From positions 1-64,000 of the forward strand of contig JBFMAV010000013.1 in assembly GCA_040755535.1 (NCBI GenBank): a stretch of 64,000 bases of DNA, given 5' to 3'. This document shows, piece by piece, positions 35,025 to 44,168 of this stretch (positions are counted from its first letter, which is position 1; every line of letters begins with the position of its first letter). The notes under the pieces are model-generated. The model saw nothing but the letters and a program-made list of their open reading frames with translations. It did not search any database and was not told the origin of the DNA. The translations under genes and the position numbers were made by a program. Source of the stretch: Aquabacter sp040755535. GTDB lineage: Bacteria > Pseudomonadota > Alphaproteobacteria > Rhizobiales > Xanthobacteraceae.

Positions 35025-35176
35025 AGCATGCGCCGATCAGCCTGCACCGCAGGCAGATCGGATCACGCATTCTCTATCAATAGTTTAGAGACGGATTCAC
35101 CGATCAGGTTGATTCAACCTGATCGGAAACGACAGCTAGGGCAGGTTCCGATCTGATGAGATCGCCATCAGATCGG
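35023..35176. repeat. Composite repeat with three CCGATC hairpins
   Basis: This fills the gap after queF. The first 77 bases (35023-35099) match, in inverse orientation and with a different centre, the repeat at 60022-60076: both have TAGAGCATGCGCCG at one end and AGTTTAGAGAC followed by GATTCA at the other. Within and after it are three hairpins starting with CCGATC: 35033-35061 (13 bp, one mismatch), 35100-35126 (13 bp perfect, 1-base loop) and 35148-35176 (11 bp perfect, 7-base loop). Likely an intergenic repeat family. Confidence 0.75.
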
Positions 35177-35270
35177 TGATTCGGTCTTTTGAGGGATCTG
35201 CTTGCATTGCCGGCCGATTAGGTCACGCTCTCCTGCAACGAGACGGGAAACGCAGGCCGGCGAGGCGCAG

Positions 35271-36278
35271 ATGGCAAGGCTGATCGTCACCAATGGAGAC
35301 TCGGCGGCGCAGAATATCCGCGATGCCGGGGTTAAGGGGCGAGTGCTGGAATGGCGGGACATGCTCCATGAGGGGCCAGTGCCCGCCGCGCGCAGCCTCG
35401 ATCTCGTCTCCGATGTGCGCGCGGACTATATCGCCACCAGTCTTGGCTTCGACCTCGGCACGGTGCGCGCCGATTTCGCCCAACGCGACGGCGTGCTCGC
35501 CGCCCATATCGTCTATGGCGAGGTGGAGCTGTGGTTCGAGCATGATCTGTTCGACCAGCTTCAGCTCATCCAGTTGCTCGCTTATTTCGCCGACGCGCCG
35601 GAGCGGCTCGGCCTGCGCCTGATGCAGGCCGACACCTATCTCGGCGCGCTCGCCCCGGCCGAAATCGGGCGCTTCGACGGGACCGCCGCGCCCGTGACCA
35701 CCCTGCAACTGGAAGCGGGGCGCGCCGCCTGGGACGCCTTCACCGCGCCGACGCCCGAGCAGATGGCGCGCCTGTGCGCCGCCGCGCTGCCGGAACTGCC
35801 CTATCTCGGCGCGGCCCTGCGCCGGCTCTTGAGCGAGCTTCCCGCGCCCGGCAGCGGGCTGTCGCTGATCGAGGAGCGCACCTTGCGCCTGCTGGAGGGC
35901 GGGCCGCGCAGTGTCGGGCATCTGTTCGGCCTGGTCAGCGAGATGGAGGAGGCGCGTTTCATGGGCGATCTCAGCTTCTTCCAGCGCCTGGATGCGCTGG
36001 CCGCCGGCCCCGAGCCGCTGATCACGGGGCTCCCCTTCGGCGTCGCCGAGGTGCGCCCCTTCACGCCCGGCCAAAAGCCGGACGCGGGCGAGAAGACCTA
36101 TCGCGACTATGCCCGCGCCGAAATCCGGATCACTCCGGCGGGCCTTGCGGCGCTCCAGGGCACCTTCGACCATGCCGCGCGCAACGGTATCGACCGCTGG
36201 ATGGGCGGCACCCATCTCACCCCTGATACGCTCTGGCGTTACGCGCGGGAGGAGGGGCGGCTCGTCGCGCCCGCTTGA
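35271..36278 (+). CDS. DUF1835 domain protein
   Basis: A 335-residue cytoplasmic protein. The N-terminal DUF1835 region begins MARLIVTNGDSAAQNIRDAG and includes MLHEGPVP and VELWFEHDLFDQLQLIQLL; the C-terminal half has helical segments of unknown family, ending in GGTHLTPDTLWRYA. Function is not established. The start was chosen because it begins the domain; 23 codons upstream in frame overlap repeat-like sequence. Confidence 0.82.
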   Translation: MARLIVTNGDSAAQNIRDAGVKGRVLEWRDMLHEGPVPAARSLDLVSDVRADYIATSLGFDLGTVRADFAQRDGVLAAHIVYGEVELWFEHDLFDQLQLIQLLAYFADAPERLGLRLMQADTYLGALAPAEIGRFDGTAAPVTTLQLEAGRAAWDAFTAPTPEQMARLCAAALPELPYLGAALRRLLSELPAPGSGLSLIEERTLRLLEGGPRSVGHLFGLVSEMEEARFMGDLSFFQRLDALAAGPEPLITGLPFGVAEVRPFTPGQKPDAGEKTYRDYARAEIRITPAGLAALQGTFDHAARNGIDRWMGGTHLTPDTLWRYAREEGRLVAPA

Positions 36279-36371
36279 GCGTCACAGTTTCCCCGCGAAA
36301 AGCATGCAAGCCTGACTGAACCGGAAGCGCCGCCATGGCGTTGGTCACGCGCGGTCTGCACGGAGGACGTG

Positions 36372-37235
36372 ATGCGGTGGGAGGATTTCCGCTCCAGCGG
36401 CAATGTGGAGGACCGGCGCGGCGTGCCCGGAGGGGTGGGCGGCATCGGCATCGGCACGCTGGTCGTGGTGGGGCTGGTGAGCTGGGCTCTCGGCATCAAT
36501 CCGCTCGTGGTGCTCTCGGGTCTCGACGCTATCCAGGGCGGCACGGGCCAGCAGCAGAGCGCGCAGCCCCAGGGCAAACCGGGCGCGCCCAGCGATCAGC
36601 TCGGCCGCTTCGCCGCGACCGTCCTCGCCCAGACCGAGGATGTGTGGACCGAATTGTTCCGCGCGCAGGGCCGCACCTATAAGGACCCGACCATGGTCCT
36701 GTTCTCCGGCGCCACCCGCTCGGCCTGCGGCGGCGCGACCTCGGCGGTGGGGCCGTTCTATTGCCCGCTGGACCAGAAGGTCTATCTCGACCTCTCCTTC
36801 TTCCAGGAGATGAAGGACCGCTTCCACGCTCCCGGCGACTTCGCCAATGCCTATGTGATCGCCCATGAAGTGGGGCACCATGTACAGAACATCACGGGCA
36901 TCCTCCCGCGTGTCCAGGAGGCCCAGCGCAAGGCCGGCAGCAAGGCCGAGGCCAATGCGCTGTCGGTGCGCACCGAACTGATGGCGGACTGCCTCGCCGG
37001 CGTATGGGCGCACCATGCCAATGCGCGCTTCCAGATCCTGGAGCCCGGCGACATTCAGGAGGCGTTGAACGCCGCCAGCGCCATCGGCGACGACAAGCTG
37101 CAGAAGCAGTCGCAGGGCGTGGTTGTACCCGACAGCTTCACCCACGGCTCATCGCAACAGCGCGTGACCTGGTTCACGCGCGGGCTTAAGACGGGGTCCA
37201 TGCAGCAATGCAATACATTGCAGGGATCCATCTGA
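36372..37235 (+). CDS. YpfJ-family neutral zinc metallopeptidase
   Basis: A 287-residue membrane-anchored protein with one N-terminal helix (GIGTLVVVGLVSWALG) and a periplasmic zinc-peptidase domain. The zinc motif is AYVIAHEVGHHVQN near residue 174 with the third ligand probably in RTELMADCLAG; SACGGATSAVGPFYCP lies upstream. A GTG one codon earlier is an alternative start. The stop overlaps the moaB start in TGATG. Confidence 0.92.
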   Translation: MRWEDFRSSGNVEDRRGVPGGVGGIGIGTLVVVGLVSWALGINPLVVLSGLDAIQGGTGQQQSAQPQGKPGAPSDQLGRFAATVLAQTEDVWTELFRAQGRTYKDPTMVLFSGATRSACGGATSAVGPFYCPLDQKVYLDLSFFQEMKDRFHAPGDFANAYVIAHEVGHHVQNITGILPRVQEAQRKAGSKAEANALSVRTELMADCLAGVWAHHANARFQILEPGDIQEALNAASAIGDDKLQKQSQGVVVPDSFTHGSSQQRVTWFTRGLKTGSMQQCNTLQGSI

Positions 37236-37798
37236 TGCCGGGGATCGACGAAACGCGGCCCTTCGTTCCGCTCCGCATCGCGGTGCTCACCGTCTCTGAC
37301 AGCCGCGATCTGGCCACCGACAAGTCGGGCGCGACCCTGGTGGAGCGCCTGGAGCAGGCCGGCCATCTTCTGGCCGCGCGCGACATCGTGCCCGACGACG
37401 TGGCGGCGATCCGCGCGGCGGTGAAGGGCTGGATCGCGGACCCTCACGTCGATGTGGTGATCACGACGGGCGGCACCGGCTTCACGGGCCGAGACGTGAC
37501 GCCCGAAGCCATCGAGCCCCTGTTTGAAAAGCGCATGGAAGGCTTCTCCACCGTTTTCCACATGGTCTCGTTCGCCAAGATCGGCACGTCCACCCTGCAA
37601 AGCCGGGCGACGGCCGGGACGGCGAACGCCACCTATATCTTCTGCCTGCCGGGCTCTCCGGGTGCCTGCCGGGACGGTTGGGACGAAATCCTCGTCAAGC
37701 AGTTGGACGTGCGGCACCGCCCCTGCAATTTCGTGGAAATCCTCCCCCGGCTCGACGAGCATCTGAAGCGGGCGAAAGCGCAGGGCGCGAGCATCTGA
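37235..37798 (+). CDS. moaB: Molybdenum cofactor biosynthesis protein B
   Basis: MoaB/Mog-fold protein of 187 residues that adenylylates molybdopterin or acts close to that step. Visible are RIAVLTVSDSRDLATDKSG, VDVVITTGGTGFTGRDVTPE and FCLPGSPGACRDGWDEILVK. It is coupled to the metallopeptidase by a TGATG overlap. No other molybdenum genes are near. Confidence 0.94.
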   Translation: MPGIDETRPFVPLRIAVLTVSDSRDLATDKSGATLVERLEQAGHLLAARDIVPDDVAAIRAAVKGWIADPHVDVVITTGGTGFTGRDVTPEAIEPLFEKRMEGFSTVFHMVSFAKIGTSTLQSRATAGTANATYIFCLPGSPGACRDGWDEILVKQLDVRHRPCNFVEILPRLDEHLKRAKAQGASI

Positions 37799-37823
37799 CG
37801 CCCGCGTCCCGCTCCCGGTCGCC

Positions 37824-38750
37824 TCAGGCCGCCGAGTCGGCCTGCGGCTCGGGGGTCTGGAGGGCGCCCTTGGGCATGAGCAGGCGCAGCGCCTGGGGCT
37901 GAATCTCGTAGCGCAGAGGCAGGGATTCGCGCGTCACTTCGCCGTCCGTCGCCACCCAAAGACGATGGCGGTGCGGGGCATTGATGGTGATGGAGCGGCC
38001 CGAAAAGGTGTGGATGCCCGGATTGTCGCGCCAGGTCTGAATGAGCAGGTCCGCGCCCACCCGCACGCGGGCGAGCGTCCCGAGATCCTCCGCCACCAGC
38101 ACTTCCATTTGCCCCCCATCGAGCCGGGAGCGATGCCAGCCCGCGCCGTCGAAGGAATTGTTGGTGACCAGCGCCGCATAGGCATCCAGCGAGACGCGCT
38201 GGCCGTCCACATCGATATTGAGCCGCAGCCGGCCGGCGCGCACCAGCGCCTTGCCCAAAGCCAGGAACCAGCCGATGGCGCGCCCGTGCTGCTGGCGCAT
38301 GGCCTCGCGCGCCATGGCCATCTGGCTGAAGAAGCCGACCCCCGACACGCCGTGGAAGGCGCGCCCGTTCAGTTGGGCGAGATCGATGGGCATGGCCTCC
38401 GCCTCCCGCAGGGCGGCGAGTGCGCCGGGCAGGTCGCGCGGCAGGCCGATATCATAGGCTAGCAGGTTCATGGTGCCGAGCGGCAGCACGCCGAGAATCA
38501 TGCCGGTGTTCGCAAGAACCGACGTGGCGAAGCTCACCGTGCCGTCCCCCGCGCCGACGATGAGCGTGTCATATCCGAGCGTCGGCGCTGCGGTGATGAG
38601 GCGCACCATGTCCTCCCCCTGGCAGAGCTTCACCTCCACATCGACGCCGGGCTCGGTGAGGGCGGCGTCCACGTCCTCGCGCACGCGCTCCGCCCCGAGA
38701 TCGCTGATGGTTCCGGCTTGGGCATTGAGAATGACAAGTGTGCGGGCCAT
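37824..38750 (-). CDS. Diacylglycerol kinase-family lipid kinase
   Basis: A 308-residue lipid kinase of the YegS/DgkB type. The nucleotide-binding motif is IVGAGDGTVSFATSVL near residue 65, followed by LGVLPLGTMNLLAYDIGLP. The substrate could be diacylglycerol, a sphingoid base or another lipid. The ATG starts the fold; upstream in-frame codons overlap the next gene's promoter region. It is convergent with moaB. Confidence 0.9.
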   Translation of the reverse strand: MARTLVILNAQAGTISDLGAERVREDVDAALTEPGVDVEVKLCQGEDMVRLITAAPTLGYDTLIVGAGDGTVSFATSVLANTGMILGVLPLGTMNLLAYDIGLPRDLPGALAALREAEAMPIDLAQLNGRAFHGVSGVGFFSQMAMAREAMRQQHGRAIGWFLALGKALVRAGRLRLNIDVDGQRVSLDAYAALVTNNSFDGAGWHRSRLDGGQMEVLVAEDLGTLARVRVGADLLIQTWRDNPGIHTFSGRSITINAPHRHRLWVATDGEVTRESLPLRYEIQPQALRLLMPKGALQTPEPQADSAA

Positions 38751-38816
38751 CAGGCGGCTCCAGGGTGCAAGGCGTAGGAAGCCACGGTAATGTTTCCCCA
38801 GCAAGGGAGCATCAAG

Positions 38817-39221
38817 ATGGCGGCGGAGGAGAGTGGGGTGGCGGGAAAGCCCGCAATCGTGCGGATGCGCGCGGGATTGCTGCTGCTGCTAGCTTTGATC
38901 CTGTTCTGTGTCTCGGCCGGACGCTTCGTCGCGACGCAGTTCAGCCTGACCTGGGTGTGGGGATTGGTGGTGGCGCTGGTGCTTGCCGGTCTCGTGGGCT
39001 TCGCGCTCAGCCGGCTGACCCGCAAGGTATATTTCCTCATCTCGGCCCTGATCACCCTTCTCACCACCTATCTCGCCTACGACTTCCTGCGCGGCGCGCT
39101 CGACTGGTCATCGACCATGTCCCTGCTGTGCGCGCTGGTGCCGTTCGTCGTGCTGGCCGCCGCCTTCTGGGACTTTCGCCAGTTGAAGCTGGAGGTCTCG
39201 CGCTGGCTGAACAGTCCGTAA
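38817..39221 (+). CDS. Small membrane protein, unknown family
   Basis: A 134-residue protein with four predicted hydrophobic helices (LLLLLALILFCVSAG, WGLVVALVLAGLVGFAL, YFLISALITLLTTYLAY, LCALVPFVVLAAAFW). The layout resembles DUF4229-type proteins, but I do not recognise it with certainty. The start has a GGGAG site; an ATG nine codons earlier is an alternative. Confidence 0.65.
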   Translation: MAAEESGVAGKPAIVRMRAGLLLLLALILFCVSAGRFVATQFSLTWVWGLVVALVLAGLVGFALSRLTRKVYFLISALITLLTTYLAYDFLRGALDWSSTMSLLCALVPFVVLAAAFWDFRQLKLEVSRWLNSP

Positions 39222-39294
39222 AGCTGGGAGCGCGTGGGGAAGGAACCGGCGGAAGGGTGCCGGGGTTCCCGCTCCGACAAACGGAGCCTCGGCC

Positions 39295-39504
39295 ATGCTG
39301 AAATATGCGATCTTCTTCCTCGTCGTCTCCATGCTCGCGGGAGCGATGGGATTCATGAACATTTCCGCCGTCGCACGGCGCATTTCCTTCGTGCTGTTCG
39401 GTATTTTTCTCGCGCTCGCCGGTCTCGTGCTGCTGTTCTTCATCCTGCTGGACAAGGCGACCAGCCAGGGCGCACTGCTGATGCTTCCGGGGGTATTGGT
39501 CTAA
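39295..39504 (+). CDS. DUF1328-like small membrane protein
   Basis: A 69-residue protein made of two helices (YAIFFLVVSMLAGAMGF and ISFVLFGIFLALAGLVLLFF). Starting with MLKYAIFF and having a GF turn after the first helix, it resembles the YtjA/DUF1328 family, often linked to stress. Similarity is short. Confidence 0.65.
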   Translation: MLKYAIFFLVVSMLAGAMGFMNISAVARRISFVLFGIFLALAGLVLLFFILLDKATSQGALLMLPGVLV

Positions 39505-39617
39505 CGCCGTACTCCGGTAAACCCCTCTTGGCGGTTGAGCGGCGCGCGATCCCGCAATAGCCTGTTCCCCGCAAGCCGGGAAAACGGCTTCCGCGGGACC
39601 TTCGAGAGGAGAAAATC

Positions 39618-40724
39618 ATGCGTCGCCTCGCCCTTGCGGCCGCGGCCGGTCTGGTCGCCCTTGGCGCTCTGCCGGCCTCTGCCCAGCAAAAGGTGGTGAA
39701 CGTCTATAACTGGTCGGATTATATCGACGAATCTGTGCTGGAAGACTTCACCAAGGAAACCGGGATCAAGGTTCGCTACGACGTCTTCGACAGCAACGAG
39801 GTGCTGGAAACCAAGCTTCTGGCGGGCAAGACCGGCTATGACGTGGTGGTTCCCACCGGCTCGTTCCTGCAGCGCCAGATCAAGGCCGGCGTGTTCCAGA
39901 AGCTGGACAAGTCCAAGCTGCCGAACCTGCAATATATGTGGCCGGAAATCACCCAGCGCCTCGGCGTTTATGATCCCGGCAACGAATATGCCGTGAACTA
40001 TATGTGGGGCACCACAGGCATCGGCTACAATGTGGACATGGTGAAGCAACGCCTCGGCGATGTCCCCATGAATACCTGGGACATCATCTTCAAGCCGGAA
40101 AACCTGTCCAAGCTGAAAGATTGCGGCGTCTATATCCTGGATGCGCCGGAAGAGGTTCTTCCCGCCGCCCTGCGCTATCTCGGCTTCGAGCCCGATTCGA
40201 AGAATCCCGAGGAGATCGCCAAGGCCGGCGAGATGCTGATGAAGATCCGGCCCTTCGTTCGCAAGTTCGATTCGGGCGGCATCATCAATGCCATCGCGCG
40301 CGGCGACATCTGCATCGCAGTGGCTTGGTCGGGCGACATGTTCCAGGCCAAATCCCGCGCCGAGGAAGCCGCCAAGAAGACCAAGAAGAAGCCCATCACC
40401 ATCGCCTATGTCATCCCGAAGGAAGGCGCGCTGATGTGGTTCGACAATTTCGCGATCCCGAAGGACGCGAAGAATGTCGATGAGGCACTGGCGTTCATCA
40501 ACTATATGAACAAGCCGGAAGTGGCGGCGAAGAACACCAACTTCATCTCCTATGCCAACGGCAACCTCGCCTCGCAGAAGTTCATCGACAAGCCCATCCT
40601 CGACAATCCGTCCATCTATCCGGACAAGGACACCTTCTCCCGCCTGTTCACGGTCACGACCTACCCGCAGGACGTCCAGCGGGTGGTGACGCGGACCTGG
40701 CAGAGCTTCAAGCGCGGCAAGTGA
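39618..40724 (+). CDS. potF: Periplasmic putrescine/spermidine-binding protein (PotF/PotD family)
   Basis: Polyamine-binding protein of 368 residues. It has a signal peptide cleaved after ASAQ and starts KVVNVYNWSDYIDESVLEDF, as PotF does. Blocks for ligand contact include YMWGTTGIGYN, AVAWSGDM and ALMWFDNFAIPKDAKN. The ABC and permease genes are not in the window, so it is an orphan here. Strong GAGAGGAGAA ribosome site. Confidence 0.92.
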   Translation: MRRLALAAAAGLVALGALPASAQQKVVNVYNWSDYIDESVLEDFTKETGIKVRYDVFDSNEVLETKLLAGKTGYDVVVPTGSFLQRQIKAGVFQKLDKSKLPNLQYMWPEITQRLGVYDPGNEYAVNYMWGTTGIGYNVDMVKQRLGDVPMNTWDIIFKPENLSKLKDCGVYILDAPEEVLPAALRYLGFEPDSKNPEEIAKAGEMLMKIRPFVRKFDSGGIINAIARGDICIAVAWSGDMFQAKSRAEEAAKKTKKKPITIAYVIPKEGALMWFDNFAIPKDAKNVDEALAFINYMNKPEVAAKNTNFISYANGNLASQKFIDKPILDNPSIYPDKDTFSRLFTVTTYPQDVQRVVTRTWQSFKRGK

Positions 40725-40750
40725 GACCGGCGCCCCACAGATGAAAAAAG

Positions 40751-40773
40751 CGGCCGGGCCACATGCCCGGCCG
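40751..40773. terminator. Terminator between potF and a convergent gene
   Basis: A perfect 9-bp stem CGGCCGGGC / GCCCGGCCG with a 5-base loop, followed by TTTGCGTT on the plus strand and by a run of Ts (AAAAAAG on the plus strand) on the minus strand. It probably serves both convergent genes. Confidence 0.75.
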
Positions 40774-40786
40774 TTTGCGTTCAGGG

Positions 40787-41332
40787 TCAGGCGCGCGCCT
40801 GCGTCGGGCGGACCTCCACATGCGCCGCGGCGAGGCGGCGCAGGACTTGGCGCTCACGCACGATCGGCCACCAGTCATAGAGGAAGATCTCGATGGGCCG
40901 CCAATTGGCGACCCATCCGAGGATGATGAGGCTCTCGTCCAGGAATTGCGCGAACGGACGATCCCCGATCCGTCCCGCCACCAGTTCCGAAAGCAGGATG
41001 CATATCGCCAGCACGCCGAGCCCGATGGCGAGGGACACGCGACCGACGCGGAACAGCTGCCGCAGATCCCGGCTTCTCTGCTCAGCCCGCGCGGCGAAGA
41101 AATGACGTAGGGCGAGAGGAAAGTCCCGCTCCGCCTCGTCTCGCCGATCTCCTGCCACATGGACGATGACGGCCAGGGCTTGGTGGGTGGGCAGGTCCCG
41201 CGCCCATTCGAGGATGAAGGCTTCAGCGGAAGGGTCGAGGTCGCGCTCGCGAAACGGATAGGGGTCGAGCGTGTTGAGAAGCTGCGTGATGTGCTCCACC
41301 CGCAGCTCGATCCGCGCCGGTGCCTCCTGCAT
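40787..41332 (-). CDS. Hypothetical membrane protein
   Basis: A 181-residue protein with an acidic/arginine-rich soluble N-terminal half (RVEHITQLLNTLDPYPFRER) and at least one long helix (VSLAIGLGVLAICILLSELVAG). The C-terminus is tryptophan-rich (WVANWRPIEIFLYDWWPIV). No family recognised. The chosen ATG removes 50 upstream codons that lack coding character. Confidence 0.65.
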   Translation of the reverse strand: MQEAPARIELRVEHITQLLNTLDPYPFRERDLDPSAEAFILEWARDLPTHQALAVIVHVAGDRRDEAERDFPLALRHFFAARAEQRSRDLRQLFRVGRVSLAIGLGVLAICILLSELVAGRIGDRPFAQFLDESLIILGWVANWRPIEIFLYDWWPIVRERQVLRRLAAAHVEVRPTQARA

Positions 41333-41494
41333 CGCAGACCATCCTCCGGCAGCGTTCTGCACGCCTGTGCACATTATCCTCTGGACCCGCACCACCCGCG
41401 CGACTCGCAAGACACATAGTGCAGAGGCCGCCGCGTGGGGATCAACTGCCGCGCGCGTTGGGCCGGACGGATGGCGCGGCACGATGAACGGCGC

Positions 41495-41947
41495 TCAGGC
41501 GATGCGCGCGCCCTTGTAGGGCGCCATGCCCTGGCGGGCCAGCAGGTCGGCGCGCTCGTTCAATTCGGTGCCGGCATGGCCCTTCACCCAGTGCCAGCGG
41601 ATATCGTGGCGCACGATGGCCGCGTCGAGCCGCTCCCAGAGATCCTGGTTCTTCACCGGCTTCCTGTCAGCGGTGCGCCAGCCGTTTCGCTTCCAGCCGG
41701 CGAGCCATTTCATGATGCCGTTGCGCAGATATTCGCTGTCCGTGTGAAGATCGACCGAGCAGGGGCGCTTCAGGGCTTCCAGCGCGCTGATGGCCGCCAT
41801 CAGTTCCATGCGGTTGTTGGTGGTCTGCGCCTCGCCGCCCTGCAATTCCTTCTCATGGGCGCCGGATTTGAGGATCGCGCCCCAGCCGCCGGGACCGGGA
41901 TTGCCCGAACAGGCGCCGTCGGTCCAGATTTCCACCGGCGCGCTCAC
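41495..41947 (-). CDS. rnhA: Ribonuclease HI
   Basis: Cuts RNA in RNA-DNA hybrids. From the GTG start the protein has 150 residues, and the four catalytic acids fall exactly at the E. coli positions: Asp10 (WTDGACSGNPG), Glu48 (NRMELMA), Asp70 (HTDSEYL) and Asp134 (ERADLLAR). The GTG overlaps the thrB stop in GTGA. Third gene of ispH-thrB-rnhA. Confidence 0.97.
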   Translation of the reverse strand: MSAPVEIWTDGACSGNPGPGGWGAILKSGAHEKELQGGEAQTTNNRMELMAAISALEALKRPCSVDLHTDSEYLRNGIMKWLAGWKRNGWRTADRKPVKNQDLWERLDAAIVRHDIRWHWVKGHAGTELNERADLLARQGMAPYKGARIA

Positions 41948-42912
41948 GCTTCGAGCCCATAGTCGCGGGCGCTCGCGACCGCGCGGTGGAACCGCAGCTT
42001 CTTCAGATATTCCAGCGGGTCCTTGGGCTTCACCAGCGCCCCCTCGGGCACGTTCAGCCAGTCCACGAGGCGGGTCAGGAGGAAGCGCAGCGCAGCGCCG
42101 CGTGCGAGGCGGGGGAGAGCGTCCGCCTCGGCCACCGTCAGAGGGCGTGCCTGCGCATAGCCCGCGAGGAGCGCGCGGCCCTTGGTGGCGTTGAACGCGC
42201 CATCCGGCTCGAAGCACCAGGCATTGAGGCAGACCGCCACGTCATAGGCATAGAGGTCGTTGCAGGCGAAATAGAAGTCGATGATGCCCGAGAGCCGGTC
42301 GTCGAGGAAAAAGGCATTGTCCGGGAACAGGTCGGCATGGATGACCCCGGCCGGCAGGTCAGACGGCCATTGGGCTTCCAGGTCGGACAATTCGGCCACG
42401 ATGGTGGCGCCAAGGCCCGGCGCCACGCTGTCCGCCCCCGCGCCGGCCGCCTCGAACAAGGGCCGCCAGCCGGCCACGGAGAGGGCGTTGGGGCGGGTGA
42501 CTTCGCTGAAATCCTCGCCCGCCAGATGCAGGCGGGCGAGCGCGGTGCCCAATTGCCCGCAATGGGCGACCGCCGGGCGGCGCACGGACACGCCTTTCAG
42601 GAAGGTGACGATGGCCGCGGGGCGGCCGGCCAGTTCGCCCAGCACCACGCCGTCGCGCGCCGCCACGGGCTGGGGACAGGAAATGCCCTTCATCGCCAGA
42701 TGGCGCATCAGCCCGATGAAGAAGGGCAGGTCGCGCGGCGCCACCCGCTTCTCATACAGGGTGAGAATGAAGGTGCCGGCCGAGGTCTGGATCAGGAAAT
42801 TGGAGTTCTCCACGCCCTCGGCGATGCCGTGATACGAGACCAGGGTCCCGATATCGTAGCGAGCAAGGAAATCCTCCAGCTGGGCGGACGTGACGTCCGT
42901 ATAGACCGCCAC
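41944..42912 (-). CDS. thrB: Homoserine kinase (APH-fold, type II)
   Basis: Phosphorylates homoserine in threonine synthesis. The 322-residue protein belongs to the aminoglycoside-phosphotransferase-like form found in alphaproteobacteria, with the catalytic loop VIHADLFPDNAFF and the metal Asp in GIIDFYFA. GTG start behind GGAG, 3 bases after the ispH stop. The operon order ispH-thrB-rnhA is conserved in the class. Confidence 0.94.
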   Translation of the reverse strand: MAVYTDVTSAQLEDFLARYDIGTLVSYHGIAEGVENSNFLIQTSAGTFILTLYEKRVAPRDLPFFIGLMRHLAMKGISCPQPVAARDGVVLGELAGRPAAIVTFLKGVSVRRPAVAHCGQLGTALARLHLAGEDFSEVTRPNALSVAGWRPLFEAAGAGADSVAPGLGATIVAELSDLEAQWPSDLPAGVIHADLFPDNAFFLDDRLSGIIDFYFACNDLYAYDVAVCLNAWCFEPDGAFNATKGRALLAGYAQARPLTVAEADALPRLARGAALRFLLTRLVDWLNVPEGALVKPKDPLEYLKKLRFHRAVASARDYGLEA

Positions 42913-42915
42913 GTC

Positions 42916-43893
42916 CTACTCCGCCGCGTCGGGACGAAGCGCGCGGGGCAGGGGGAAGAACACATCCTCTTCCGCCGCCGTCACGCTCTGCACGTCAAGA
43001 TCGAACCGCGCGGCGAAGGCGTCCAGCAACTCCTCCACCAGCACTTCGGGGGCGGAGGCGCCCGCCGTCACGCCCAGGGACGTGATGGTGGAGAAGCGGT
43101 CCCAGTCGATGTCGCTCGCGCGCTGCACCAGCACGGAGAGGCCGCAGCCCGCGCGCTCGGCGGCTTCCCGCAGGCGCTGGGAATTGGAGGAATTGGGCGC
43201 GCCCACGACCACCATGGCGTCCACCTGAGGCGCCACCTTCTTCACCGCGTCCTGGCGGTTGGTGGTGGCGTAGCAGATGTCCTCCTTGTGGGGCGCCGCC
43301 ATCTGGGGGAAGCGCGCCTTGAGGATCTCCACCATCTCGGCGGTGTCGTCGAGGGAGAGAGTGGTCTGCGTCACATAAGCAAGATTGTCGGGATTGCGCG
43401 GCTGAATGGTGCGCGCATCCTCCGCCGTCTCGATCAGCGTCACGGCCCCGTCCGGCAACTGGCCCATGGTGCCGATCACCTCGGGGTGGCGGGCATGGCC
43501 GATCAAAAGGATCTCGCGGCCCTTGCGGTGATGCACCTGCGCCTCGCGATGCACCTTGGTCACCAGCGGGCAGGTGGCGTCGATGGCGAACATGTTGCGC
43601 GCGGCGGCCGCCTCCGGCACCGCCTTGGGCACGCCATGAGCGGAGAAAATGACCGGAGCGGGGCCTTCCGGCACCTCGTCCAGTTCTTCGACGAAAATCG
43701 CGCCCTTCCGCTTCAGTCCTTCCACGACATATTTGTTGTGGACGATCTCGTGGCGCACATAGACCGGCGGCCCATAGAGGGCGAGCGCCTGTTCCACGGC
43801 GTCGATGGCGCGCACCACGCCCGCGCAAAAGCCGCGGGGCGCGCACAGCAGCACCCGCAGGCGGGGCTTTTGAAGGGTGACGTCGGACTGCAT
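42916..43893 (-). CDS. ispH: 4-hydroxy-3-methylbut-2-enyl diphosphate reductase
   Basis: Final enzyme of the MEP isoprenoid pathway, 325 residues, with a [4Fe-4S] cluster. The three cluster cysteines are visible in PRGFCAGV (residue 23), DATCPLV (near 107) and EDICYATTNRQ (near 207). SNSQRL, the substrate-binding SxN block, is present. First gene of the operon. Confidence 0.96.
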   Translation of the reverse strand: MQSDVTLQKPRLRVLLCAPRGFCAGVVRAIDAVEQALALYGPPVYVRHEIVHNKYVVEGLKRKGAIFVEELDEVPEGPAPVIFSAHGVPKAVPEAAAARNMFAIDATCPLVTKVHREAQVHHRKGREILLIGHARHPEVIGTMGQLPDGAVTLIETAEDARTIQPRNPDNLAYVTQTTLSLDDTAEMVEILKARFPQMAAPHKEDICYATTNRQDAVKKVAPQVDAMVVVGAPNSSNSQRLREAAERAGCGLSVLVQRASDIDWDRFSTITSLGVTAGASAPEVLVEELLDAFAARFDLDVQSVTAAEEDVFFPLPRALRPDAAE

Positions 43894-44168
43894 CGCGCCA
43901 TGAATGGCGGGGTGCGGCGAGACGTGTCAAGGGCGCTTGTGCGCGGGTCAGCCAATGCCCATTTGCATCCGACCGCCGGGGCGCCTATTGTTGTGGCATC
44001 CCGGACATTGCGAGATCCGCGGTTCGCCCGGCAGAAGGGCGAGCGACGGACCCCTCGTGCCAGCCGCTGACCGGTTCCTGGACGCCGCGCGCCCCGCGCG
44101 CGGTGCCGGATCCCCGGACGGGCGGTGAAGACCAACAACGCCGAAAGGCTGCTCCAAGAGGCCGCTCC

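Noticed and set aside
41435..41962. A 175-codon plus-strand frame over rnhA
   Set aside because: RNase HI on the minus strand has all four catalytic acids at the expected positions, so this is a shadow.
41986..44070. A 694-codon plus-strand frame across thrB and ispH
   Set aside because: It is antisense to two complete enzymes with catalytic motifs. It has no family features.
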